From NCBI GenBank assembly GCA_964351025.1, contig CAYGLV010000059.1:1-15029 (forward strand): a stretch of 15,029 nucleotides of DNA, read 5' to 3'. Below the pieces are notes generated by a model that was not told the DNA's origin, made no database searches, and saw nothing but the letters and a program-made list of their open reading frames with translations. Positions 1 through 6,865 of the stretch are shown here, in pieces. This DNA comes from CAYGLV01 sp964351025. Its GTDB lineage: Bacteria > Actinomycetota > Thermoleophilia > Gaiellales > Gaiellaceae. Every line of letters begins with the position of its first letter. Within the stretch, counting starts at the first letter, position 1. The position numbers were made by a program, and so were the translations under genes.

Positions 1-42
1 TTGCCATGCAGAAGGTCGTGGGTTCGAGTCCCATCATCCGCT
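1..42 (+). tRNA. tRNA-Gly (GCC), 3' half only
   Basis: This is the 3' part of a tRNA cut by the window edge. It begins at the anticodon loop TTGCCAT with anticodon GCC at 3-5. The 3' anticodon strand (8-12), variable loop AGGTC (13-17), T-arm GTGGG/TTCGAGT/CCCAT (18-34), 3' acceptor strand CATCCGC (35-41) and discriminator T (42) follow. The T-stem pairs fully with one G-U. The next bases are TCG, so CCA is not encoded and would be added by nucleotidyltransferase. The 5' half, which would confirm the pairing of the acceptor and anticodon stems, lies outside the window. Confidence 0.93.
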
Positions 43-211
43 TCGAGGCCGCATGCCCCGGCGACGTCTGCGGCTGGGAGGCGAAAGAGGAGTAGGCAGC
101 GCGAGGCACGCCTCACGCGGAATCGGGGATGGCGGCGGCGGCGCACGGTGACGGCGATCGAGCGGTCGCGGGAATGGCGTGGAGATCCATTCGCGCCGAC
201 GCTGTTCTCAC
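43..211. other. intergenic spacer between tRNA-Gly and the TPR gene
   Basis: No gene is supported in these 169 bases. There is no T-rich terminator after the tRNA and no TAnnnT-type -10 box, so the promoter of the TPR gene is not visible; read-through from the tRNA is possible. The only structure seen is a short dyad, GAGGC-AC-GCCTC, at 103-114. Its 2-base centre is too tight for an RNA hairpin but could be a protein-binding palindrome; this is weak. Confidence 0.4.
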
Positions 212-1396
212 ATGTCTGCGCTCGAACACGCTGTGCTCGCCGAGCCCCCGGTCACACGGGCGCCGGTCGCGCTCGTCCCGCCGCTCCTCCCTGCACCGGT
301 CGACGAGGAGCGCGCCGAGCTCGCGCGGGCCGTCGTCGCGGCCGAGAGTGCGATCGCCGAAGCGCTCTACGAGGACGCGATCGTGGCGCTCGCCGGCCGG
401 ACCGTGTCCGCGGCGGCGTATCCGGACCTCGCGCTGCGCGCCCTGTTCGCGGAGTCGTGGGCGCGGATGTACGTCGGCGACCTGGACGCTGCACTGGCGT
501 GCGGCGAGCGCGCTCGGGCGATCTCCGAAGGCCCGACCTTCGACGACCGCGACCGTGCCGAGTCGCTGTACCGGCTCGGCTGCGTCCGTGTGAAGCTGAA
601 TGCGATCGCCGCGGCGACCTCGCTCTTCACGCTCGCACTCGAGCTCGCCGAGCGTCCGGGCCTCCCCTGCGACAGGCTGCGCGCCGAGATCCTCGAGTGG
701 CGCTCGCGCTGCCACCAGCGCCACCGCGACTTCGACGCCGCCCGCCAGGATGTCGAGCGCGCGCTCGAGCTGGCGCAGGCGGTCGGTGACGAGCACGTCG
801 CCGCGCACGCTCACTTCCGCGCCTCGGTGATCGCCGAGCGCACGGGGCAGTTCCTGCTGGCCCGCTTCTACGCCGAGAAGGCGAGGACGCTGTACGAGCG
901 CCGCGGCGATCGGGTCAACGTGGGGCGGCTGCTCAACAACCTCGGCGGGCTGACATTCCTGCTCGGCAAGCCCGAGGAGGCGAAGACGTACCTGAAGCAG
1001 GCCGTCGCAATGGCGCTCGACACCGGGAGCGACGCCGACGCCGCGCAGGCGATCAACTCGCTCGCCCAGGTGCATCTGCGAATCGGCGAGCCGGAGCCGG
1101 CTGAGCGGCACGCGCGACACGCGCTCGAGCTGCTCGGCGATCGCGAGGATTTCACCGACGAGATCGGCAACGCACAGCTCGTCCTCGGCCGTGCCCTGCT
1201 CGCACAAGAACGCCACGACGAGGCGGCCGGCTGCTTCGATGCGGCCGAGGCGAGCTTCGAGCGCCTCGACTCGATGAGCCACCGGGCGGCCGCCTGGATG
1301 GCGCAGGGCGATCTCGCCGCCGCACGCGGCGACAGCGACGCCGCCGTCGAGCGCTTTCGGGCCGCCGCAGAGGCTCTCCAGGACTTCCATTTCTAA
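212..1396 (+). CDS. TPR-repeat protein, Rap-like receptor candidate
   Basis: A 394-residue, all-helical, soluble protein with no signal peptide or membrane segment. After a Pro/Val-rich N-terminal 30 residues it consists of degenerate tetratricopeptide repeats. The clearest are around residues 236-268 (LNNLGGLTFLLGKPEEAKTY), 276-308, 318-350 and 358-390; earlier helices (about 75-105, 115-148, 195-230) look like weaker repeats. TPR superhelices bind peptides or proteins; no helix-turn-helix, kinase or ATPase domain accompanies them. I chose ATG 212 because the 11 upstream codons back to GTG 179 (giving 405 aa) lack the strong G/C third-position bias of the rest; neither start has a good SD. 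The stop codon is part of the SD of the next small ORF, so the two should be translated together. The function is unknown. Length and partner resemble Rap/RRNPP receptors, but this is analogy, not demonstrated homology. Confidence 0.82.
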   Translation: MSALEHAVLAEPPVTRAPVALVPPLLPAPVDEERAELARAVVAAESAIAEALYEDAIVALAGRTVSAAAYPDLALRALFAESWARMYVGDLDAALACGERARAISEGPTFDDRDRAESLYRLGCVRVKLNAIAAATSLFTLALELAERPGLPCDRLRAEILEWRSRCHQRHRDFDAARQDVERALELAQAVGDEHVAAHAHFRASVIAERTGQFLLARFYAEKARTLYERRGDRVNVGRLLNNLGGLTFLLGKPEEAKTYLKQAVAMALDTGSDADAAQAINSLAQVHLRIGEPEPAERHARHALELLGDREDFTDEIGNAQLVLGRALLAQERHDEAAGCFDAAEASFERLDSMSHRAAAWMAQGDLAAARGDSDAAVERFRAAAEALQDFHF

Positions 1397-1404
1397 GGAG
1401 GTGA
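1394..1404 (+). promoter_or_regulatory. full-length Shine-Dalgarno overlapping the TPR stop codon
   Basis: TAAGGAGGTGA is complementary to essentially the whole anti-SD tail of 16S rRNA. Its first three bases are the stop codon of the TPR gene. No other gene in the window has such an SD. It points to strong, coupled translation of the 33-aa ORF starting at 1414, 9 bases after its end. The ATG at 1405 abuts the SD and would be too close. Confidence 0.8.
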
Positions 1405-1413
1405 ATGGCCGCG

Positions 1414-1515
1414 ATGCAGAAGAAATCGGTGACGGTGCTGCTCGCACTCGTCTCGCTCGCAGCGCTCTACGCGAAGGCCAAGTGGGGCCTGCACGGATTC
1501 AGTGACGGCAACTAG
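1414..1515 (+). CDS. 33-aa putative exported or membrane peptide, Phr-like
   Basis: A small ORF coding for 33 residues. It has a basic N-terminus (MQKK), a hydrophobic core of about 15 residues (6-20, VTVLLALVSLAALYA), an A-K-A signal-peptidase-like motif at residues 20-22, and a C-terminal tail KWGLHGFSDGN. If cleaved after residue 22 it would release that 11-residue peptide; if not, it is a single-pass membrane micropeptide. The gene is supported by its exceptional SD and by sitting 17 bases behind the TPR gene. An alternative ATG at 1405 would add MAA but lies directly on the SD. I do not recognise the family. Layout (TPR receptor, then coupled short pre-peptide) matches Rap-Phr cassettes, so a signalling peptide is one reading; a structural micropeptide is another. 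Confidence 0.6.
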   Translation: MQKKSVTVLLALVSLAALYAKAKWGLHGFSDGN

Positions 1516-1545
1516 CCAGCGAGTCCAGCCGGTGGCACGCCCGCC
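1516..1545. other. convergent intergenic gap without visible terminator
   Basis: Thirty bases separate the stop of the small peptide ORF from the stop of the GGT-like gene on the other strand. There is a repeated CCAGC but no stable stem followed by T residues on either strand. The ends of both transcripts are therefore not explained by a rho-independent terminator. Confidence 0.4.
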
Positions 1546-3237
1546 TCAGCGGCCGACCGCGTAGCCCTGCATCCCGCGCGGGTTGGCCGCCGCCTTGAGC
1601 AGGCCACCGGGCTCCCGCGCCGCCGCGCTGACCCGTCCCAGCGTCCAGTCGCCGGCGCTGCGCACCTCGTGCCCGCGGTCGCGGAGACCCCGAATCGTCT
1701 CGGCGCCGAGCCGCTGCTCGACCTCGATCACGTTCGGCTCCGCGAGGCGGGGATAGAACGAGCTCGCGAAGTGGTTCGTGTGGAAGGACGGCGCGTCGAT
1801 CGCTGCCTGGAGGTCGAGCCCGAAGAGGGTGTGCGCCAGGAAGAATGCAAGCGTCCACTGGTCCTGCTGGTCGCCGCCCGGGGTGCCGAACGCGAGGTAC
1901 GGCTCGCCGTCCCGCAGGGCGAGCGACGGAGACAGCGTCGTCCGGGGGCGCTTCCCGGGCTGCAACGCGTTCGGGTGCTCCGGATCGAGCCAGAACATCT
2001 GGGCGCGTGTCCCGAGCGGAAAGCCGAGGCCCTGCACGACGGGGGAGCTCTGCAGCCAGCCGCCGCTCGGCGTCGCCGAGACGACGTTGCCGAACCGGTC
2101 GACGATGTCCAAGTGGACGGTGTCGCCGCGGGTCGGCTCGCCGGCCCCGGCGCCCGTGGTCGGCGCTGTGACGGGCCGTGGCAGCCGGCCCCCGCCCGGG
2201 CGCAGCTCGGTGGACGCTGTCTCACCGACCAGGCGCCGCCGCTCCACCGCGTACTCAGGCGACAGGAGCCGTTCGACCGGCACGTCGACAAACAGCGGAT
2301 CGCCGTAGAACGCCTCGCGATCGGCAAACGCAAGCTTCGCGCACTCGACGACGGTGTGGACGTACTCGGCCGAGTTGTGGCCCATCGCCTCGAGGTCGAA
2401 GCCGTCGAGGAGCGCGAGCTGTTGCAGGAACACGGGTGCCTGGCTCCACGGGCCGGCCTTGCAGACCGTGGTGCCACGGAAGTCGAAGGAGAGCGGCGTC
2501 TCGAACGTCGCGCTCCAGCCGGCGAGGTCGCCCGCGGTCAGGAGCCCATCGTGCGCCACGCTGCAGCGCTCGAACGCCTCCGCGACGAATCCGCGGTACC
2601 AGGTCGCGCGCGCACGCTCGATCTCGTCCTCGCGGCCACCTCCCCGTGACTCCTCGACGATCCGGCGATACGTCGCGGCAAGGTTGCGGTTGCGCAGGAG
2701 CGCGCCCGGCTGCGACGGTGACAGGTACAGGGCGGCAGACTCCTTCCAGCCGCGCAGCAGCGGCTCGGCATTCCGGATCGCCGCGGCGATCCCCGGGACA
2801 GCGGGGAAGCCATGTTCGGCGTACCCGATCGCGAACTCGGCGACGTCCGCCAGCCGCCACGTGCCGAAGTCGCGCAGCAGCAGCAGCCACCCGTCGAATG
2901 CTCCCGGGACGCAGGCGGCAAGCAGCCCCGTACCGGGGACGAGCTCGAGCCCGCGCTCTGAAAAGGCGGCGATCGTCGCCGCGGCGGGCGCGGGCCCTTG
3001 GGCGCAGAGGACGAGCGGCTCGCCGCGCTCGACGCTCCAGAAGACTGCCGGGAGGTCGCCGCCGGGACCGTTCAGATGGGGCTCGACGACCTGCAGGACG
3101 AGCCCGGCCGCAACCGCGGCGTCGAACGCGTTCCCGCCACGCTCGAGCACGGCCATCCCCGACGCCGATGCGAGCCAGTGCGTCGACGCGACCATCCCGA
3201 AGGTGCCGCGCAGCTCGGGGCGCGTGGTGAAGCTCAT
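1546..3237 (-). CDS. gamma-glutamyltransferase-family Ntn hydrolase
   Basis: A 563-aa protein of the gamma-glutamyltransferase superfamily: a precursor that cleaves itself into two chains and then uses the new N-terminal Thr to attack an amide. The N-terminal family block is clear (SASGMAVLERGGNAFDAAVA, residues 24-43, then EPHLNGPGGDLPAVFW). The nucleophile block GDTVHLDIVD puts the predicted catalytic Thr at residue 373; the oxyanion-side region TPSGGW (389-394) and the late GTPGGDQQDQ motif (451-460) are also present. The usual Arg before APAAAT, which holds the glutamate carboxylate in true GGTs, is replaced by Gln80, so the substrate is probably not a simple gamma-glutamyl compound. No signal peptide is seen, so it is likely cytoplasmic, like YwrD-type relatives. 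It is the last gene of the operon, starting in a 4-bp ATGA overlap with the dehydrogenase gene. Confidence 0.9.
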   Translation of the reverse strand: MSFTTRPELRGTFGMVASTHWLASASGMAVLERGGNAFDAAVAAGLVLQVVEPHLNGPGGDLPAVFWSVERGEPLVLCAQGPAPAAATIAAFSERGLELVPGTGLLAACVPGAFDGWLLLLRDFGTWRLADVAEFAIGYAEHGFPAVPGIAAAIRNAEPLLRGWKESAALYLSPSQPGALLRNRNLAATYRRIVEESRGGGREDEIERARATWYRGFVAEAFERCSVAHDGLLTAGDLAGWSATFETPLSFDFRGTTVCKAGPWSQAPVFLQQLALLDGFDLEAMGHNSAEYVHTVVECAKLAFADREAFYGDPLFVDVPVERLLSPEYAVERRRLVGETASTELRPGGGRLPRPVTAPTTGAGAGEPTRGDTVHLDIVDRFGNVVSATPSGGWLQSSPVVQGLGFPLGTRAQMFWLDPEHPNALQPGKRPRTTLSPSLALRDGEPYLAFGTPGGDQQDQWTLAFFLAHTLFGLDLQAAIDAPSFHTNHFASSFYPRLAEPNVIEVEQRLGAETIRGLRDRGHEVRSAGDWTLGRVSAAAREPGGLLKAAANPRGMQGYAVGR

Positions 3238-4229
3238 GACAGCTCGTCCAGCGCCTGGTACCCCGAGCGGATCCGGCCCGACTCCGCCTCGCCCACGAGC
3301 TCGAAGAGCCGCTCCAGCAGCGGCTCGTCGAGGTTGTGAGCCCGGGCGCGTTCGAGCACGGGGCCAAGGATCTCACGCAGTTCCGTCGGTCGGCGGTGCA
3401 CGTTCAGATCGCGCCAGACGCCCGTGCGCCCCGCCTCGAGGCCGCGCCAGTAACGGCGCTGGGACTCCCAGCTGGCCGCCATCCGCTCGGCGTCCCCGGC
3501 GACGAACGCGGCTGGATCGAAGCCGTCGACGGGCTCGAGGACAATTCCCTCGGCCGCGGCCACGCGCGCGACGCCGGCGATCAGCTCGCCGAGAACCGGG
3601 AGGCGCTCCTCACGAGCAAGGATGTCGAGCACGTCGGCATCGACCAGCGCCGTTGCAAAGTAGAAGGCGCCGAGCGCCGATTTTCCCCACAGAAGCGAGA
3701 AGATCCGCTCGGTCACCGTGGTGGGATGCGCCCGCGAGAGCAGCTCGCGCAGCTGCTCGACGCGCTCGGTCGCGGCGCCGTCGAGCTCGCCGACGTGCAG
3801 GGAGCCGGGGCCGCCGTAGACGACGTGGCCGGGCCCCTCGTAGTGGCCGCCGAACGTGAGCGCCGCACCGACCGTGCGGTGCGCTCCCACCGCGGCGGCG
3901 ATCCGGTACTCCTCGAGCCCGTTCTGCAGCGAGACGACAAAGCCGTCAGCGGCGAGCCGGGGGGCGATGGTAGCGAGCGCGTCTGCGGTGTGGCGCGCCT
4001 TGACGGCGAGGAGGACGCAACCGAGGTCGCCGTCGACCTCTTCGGGCAGGCGCACTCTCGGGCGCACGTGGAGCGTCTGCGCGCCGCTGATGCGCAGCCC
4101 TTGCGCGCGGATCGCGGCGACGTGGGCCTCGTTCTGCTCGACGAAGACGATGTCGACCCCGGCGTCGAGGAGGCGGCTGCCGACGAAGCCGCCGATCGCA
4201 CCCGCCCCGACCACGGTGATTGCCGTCAT
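3234..4229 (-). CDS. ketopantoate reductase-like (PanE/ApbA family) dehydrogenase
   Basis: A 331-aa NAD(P)-dependent oxidoreductase of the 2-dehydropantoate 2-reductase family. The Rossmann motif GAGAIGG is at residues 8-14, the nucleotide-side QNGLEE motif at 102-107, and the helical C-terminal domain begins near 175. The catalytic Lys is present (LLWGK, Lys183) and the Glu of the PTEL motif (Glu283) is kept. The two substrate-binding Asn residues four and eight positions after the Lys in E. coli PanE are Gly187 and Phe191, which argues against ketopantoate as substrate. A pantothenate role is also unlikely from context, since the neighbours are peptidases and an uptake system. The start at 4229 is set by the ATGA overlap with the M28 gene and by the beta strand beginning at once (MTAITVV); an open frame extends further upstream inside the M28 gene but is its shadow. 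Confidence 0.88.
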   Translation of the reverse strand: MTAITVVGAGAIGGFVGSRLLDAGVDIVFVEQNEAHVAAIRAQGLRISGAQTLHVRPRVRLPEEVDGDLGCVLLAVKARHTADALATIAPRLAADGFVVSLQNGLEEYRIAAAVGAHRTVGAALTFGGHYEGPGHVVYGGPGSLHVGELDGAATERVEQLRELLSRAHPTTVTERIFSLLWGKSALGAFYFATALVDADVLDILAREERLPVLGELIAGVARVAAAEGIVLEPVDGFDPAAFVAGDAERMAASWESQRRYWRGLEAGRTGVWRDLNVHRRPTELREILGPVLERARAHNLDEPLLERLFELVGEAESGRIRSGYQALDELS

Positions 4230-5905
4230 CGCTCCAGGTACTCGTCGAACGCCTCGACTCCCTGCCGGAGCGCGAAGGCGACGCGCGCGGCGGAGCGCAC
4301 GAGTCTCGAGGCGAGAAAGCGTGGCTCGTCTGCGCGGCCGAGCTGGGCGGCGTCGGCGAGCGCCGGGAGCTGCTCCTGCGCCAACGCGGGGTCGTGCGCG
4401 AAGCGGTCGCCCTCTGCATAGTCGACCGGGACGATCGCCCGGCTGACCCGGCGCAGGCACTCCGCGGCGGCGGCAGGATCGTCCGCCGCGGCCGCCGCGA
4501 ACCGCTCTGCGCGCTCGCCCAGGTCTCGGGCCCGCTGGATGCAGGCCGACAGGTCGAGGCCGTCACCGGCGGCCTGGGCGCGCTCCACGAGCGTCTGAAC
4601 GAGGTCCCGCGCCGTCTCGGCGTAGTCGAGCGGGGGCACCGGGCTCGCGAGCAGGCGCCAGACGACGTGCTGGTAGATCCGCGTGTCGCGAACCAGCAGT
4701 TCGGGGTCGAGCTTGTCGAGCGTGTCGGCGGGTGTGTGCCACCACCAGCCGGTGCCCGCTCCGACGCGCGCCTCGGTGCCAAAAACCGCGCCCATGGCGT
4801 TCGGCTCACCGGCGGCAGCCGGTTGCTCGCCCATGTTCCCGAAGATCGACGGGACACCGATCCCCCAGAACGACTGGTCGCCGGCGCGCGCCATGCGACG
4901 GCCCGCGAAGTCCTGTCCGGCCTGGGCCGCAACCGCCTCCCGGGCGAGCGCACGCAGCTCGCCGGCCGCAGTGGTGTCGGAGACGATCGTGTTTCCCCGG
5001 CCGCCCGTGGAGTCGACGTTCACGTGGGCAACGGCCCGTGCCTCGAGCTCCTCCCAGTGGTGGTCGGCGTACCAGGCGGAGCTCGAGTAACGCCCCTGCG
5101 AGTGACCCGACCAGAAGACGATCCGCAAGCCGCGCTGCCAGCGGTCGCGCGCGAGCGCCGAGACGCGGGCGACCTCGAGCATCGTCGCGTTGGCGCCGCC
5201 GTTGTCCATCGCGCCGTGGTACCAGGTGTCATGGTGGCCGCTGAAGAGGACGAACGGCTCGTCCTCGCCGCCCGCGGGGCCCGAGAGCTCGGCGATGAGG
5301 ATCGGCGTCGGCCGCCAGCCGGTGTCGACCTCCGCGAAGACGCGCACGCTCGTCGGCGTCGCCTGCCGCAGCCGCGCACCCGCCGAGTGCGGCACCGTCA
5401 CGACGACGGTCGAAGGCAGCTCGGCGAGTAGCAGGTCGTCCGGGCTGCCCCAGACCGGCGAGATGCACATCTCGTGCAGATGCTCGTGGGGGCTGATGTG
5501 CACCTGTGCAACCGCGCCTCGCCGGCGCGCTGCGACAGACGCGGCCGGGTTGGCGATCCCGTCGAGCAGGACGGCCCGGCCGGCAACGTCGCCCGCCAGC
5601 CCGTCGACGAGCTCGGCCGCAATCCCGGCCGGTGGGCTCGGGCGCGAGAAGGAGTGCGTGATGCAGGGCAGCGACTCTCCGTCGAGCTCGAGCCGGGCTC
5701 GGCCGGGGAGGCTGATGTAGGCATCGTGCAGGAGCAGCTCGGTGGCATAGCCGTACGAGGCGATCTCCCGCTCGACCCAGCGCAGGCTCTCGAGCTCCTC
5801 CGCCGTTCCCGCGTGCTTCGTCCGGCGCGAGAGCTCACCGACGACGGCGGTGAGCCGCTCGCCCGAGACGAGGTCGACGATGTCGCTCAGGGACTCGTGG
5901 ATCAG
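4226..5905 (-). CDS. M28-family metallopeptidase-like protein with non-canonical active site, CTG start
   Basis: A 559-aa protein of the M28 (aminopeptidase Y/S) family, with an N-terminal region about 60-170 resembling a PA-type insert. Zinc-ligand positions are recognisable: His224 and Asp226 in SGHHDTW, Asp234 in GAMDN, Asp298 in VNVDSTG, His390 in WWWHTPAD. The usual catalytic Glu-Glu pair (xGAEExGLxGS) is replaced by His268-Ser269 in WSGHSQGRYSSS, so its chemistry is uncertain. The first ATG/GTG/TTG-type start in frame is GTG 5503, but that would drop 134 residues of well-behaved sequence (RTKHAGTAEELESLRWV, later ARRRGAVAQV leading straight into the known part). There is no ATG, GTG or TTG between 5503 and the AstE-like stop; CTG at 5905 overlaps that stop as CTGA, matching the 4-bp overlaps elsewhere in the operon. 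No signal peptide is seen. The gene overlaps the next one by ATGA. Confidence 0.82.
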   Translation of the reverse strand: MIHESLSDIVDLVSGERLTAVVGELSRRTKHAGTAEELESLRWVEREIASYGYATELLLHDAYISLPGRARLELDGESLPCITHSFSRPSPPAGIAAELVDGLAGDVAGRAVLLDGIANPAASVAARRRGAVAQVHISPHEHLHEMCISPVWGSPDDLLLAELPSTVVVTVPHSAGARLRQATPTSVRVFAEVDTGWRPTPILIAELSGPAGGEDEPFVLFSGHHDTWYHGAMDNGGANATMLEVARVSALARDRWQRGLRIVFWSGHSQGRYSSSAWYADHHWEELEARAVAHVNVDSTGGRGNTIVSDTTAAGELRALAREAVAAQAGQDFAGRRMARAGDQSFWGIGVPSIFGNMGEQPAAAGEPNAMGAVFGTEARVGAGTGWWWHTPADTLDKLDPELLVRDTRIYQHVVWRLLASPVPPLDYAETARDLVQTLVERAQAAGDGLDLSACIQRARDLGERAERFAAAAADDPAAAAECLRRVSRAIVPVDYAEGDRFAHDPALAQEQLPALADAAQLGRADEPRFLASRLVRSAARVAFALRQGVEAFDEYLER

Positions 5906-6840
5906 CGCTCGACCGGGACCGCGCCCGCGCCGTTTGCCACCATGAACCCGTAGTCGCCCGGATCGACCTTGGTGACCGATTCGCGGACGAGCACGAGCAA
6001 CGACGGGTCGAACGGTGCAGTGATCGTCTCGAGGACCTCGAACGTGTACGGGCTGACGACACGTCCGAGCTCTGTGCCTGCGGGCACCGCCTCGCCGAGG
6101 CGCGCCGGCTCGACGCTCGAGAGCATGAGACCGCCGTGGTGCGGGCGCAGGACGATCAACTCGTCCACGACGACCTGCCGCTTGGGCAGCTCCGGCTCGC
6201 CGGGAAGCATGCCGAGCTTCTTCATCACGTTGCGGATCCCGCGCAGCCCCTTCTCGAGATAGTGGGCGTTGAGCTGCTGGCCGCCGCCCAGCTCGCTGAC
6301 GATCGTCGGCACGCCGTGCTCGCGGCAGTAGTCGCCGAGCGAGCCCGGGTAGGAGGGCCCACGGAAGAGGATCTCGCAGCCGAACGCCTCGGCCAGCCCG
6401 CCGGTGTCGTGCAGGTAGACGTAGTCGACGGTGGCCAGGTTTCCGCCCGAATGGAAGTCGATCAGGTAGTCGCAGTTCGGGACGATCAGCTCGACGATCG
6501 TCTGCGCCAGCTGATCGGTCAGCATCCCGCCTGAAGCGCCGGGGAAGACGCGGTTGAGGTTGCTCATGTCGATCGGCGTGTTGCGCGTCAAGCTCTGGAA
6601 CGCGTACGGGTTCGCCACCGGCAGCACGAAGAGCTCGCCCGAGAACGTGCTCGGATCGAGCTCGGTGACGAAGCGCCGCACCGTTTCGACGCCGAGCGGC
6701 TCGTCGCCGTGGATTCCGGCGATCAGGCCGAGCGTCGGCCCATCTCCGGCGCCGCCGCGGATCCTGTGCGTCACGAGCTCCAGCGTGTGCCCGTTCGCGA
6801 TCGTCGCGACCGGGACCCGCGCCATCTGTGCGTCGGTCAC
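5902..6840 (-). CDS. AstE/AspA-like zinc deacylase
   Basis: A 312-aa member of the succinylglutamate desuccinylase/aspartoacylase family (M14-like zinc hydrolases), which cut N-acyl groups or amides from amino acids and amines. Zinc ligands are His44 and Glu47 in GIHGDEP and His130 in DFHSGG; the catalytic Glu is Glu183 in SELGGG. The family's NPYAF and SNLNRVFPG motifs (77-101) are intact. Residues about 222-300 form the C-terminal beta domain (HHGGLML, later ITAPFDPSLLVLV). Start choice: GTG 6840 is preceded by AGGGAGG (6847-6853) at good spacing, whereas the longer reading from ATG 6876 overlaps the permease gene and has no SD. The acyl substrate cannot be assigned. N-acetyl-diaminobutyrate deacetylases of ectoine breakdown belong to this same family, but the rest of that pathway is not matched. 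Confidence 0.9.
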   Translation of the reverse strand: MTDAQMARVPVATIANGHTLELVTHRIRGGAGDGPTLGLIAGIHGDEPLGVETVRRFVTELDPSTFSGELFVLPVANPYAFQSLTRNTPIDMSNLNRVFPGASGGMLTDQLAQTIVELIVPNCDYLIDFHSGGNLATVDYVYLHDTGGLAEAFGCEILFRGPSYPGSLGDYCREHGVPTIVSELGGGQQLNAHYLEKGLRGIRNVMKKLGMLPGEPELPKRQVVVDELIVLRPHHGGLMLSSVEPARLGEAVPAGTELGRVVSPYTFEVLETITAPFDPSLLVLVRESVTKVDPGDYGFMVANGAGAVPVER

Positions 6841-6846
6841 CTGTTT

Positions 6847-6853
6847 CCTCCCT
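6847..6853 (-). promoter_or_regulatory. Shine-Dalgarno deciding the AstE-like start
   Basis: On the minus strand AGGGAGG lies 6 bases before GTG 6840. It selects that codon over the upstream ATG 6876 of the same frame, shortening the protein by 12 residues and removing its overlap with the permease gene. Confidence 0.75.
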
Positions 6854-6865
6854 TTCGTTTCGGGC

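Noticed and set aside
113..1447. 444-codon open frame on the minus strand opposite the TPR gene
   Set aside because: It is a mirror of a strongly GC3-biased gene. Its translation is low-complexity and Arg/Glu/Ala/Leu-rich with no recognisable domain, and the plus-strand TPR protein is convincing.
1..1515. tRNA-Gly as attachment site of an integrated island carrying the TPR-peptide pair
   Set aside because: No integrase, no second copy of the tRNA 3' end and no base-composition change were seen within the window.
1516..1545. Bidirectional terminator between the small peptide and GGT-like genes
   Set aside because: Only short imperfect pairings and no T-run on either strand.
2354..3859. 501-codon plus-strand open frame across the GGT-like and PanE-like genes
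   Set aside because: Its product is mainly Arg, Ser, Pro and Ala, it crosses two well-supported genes in antisense, and it contains no domain. Such frames are expected in GC-rich DNA.
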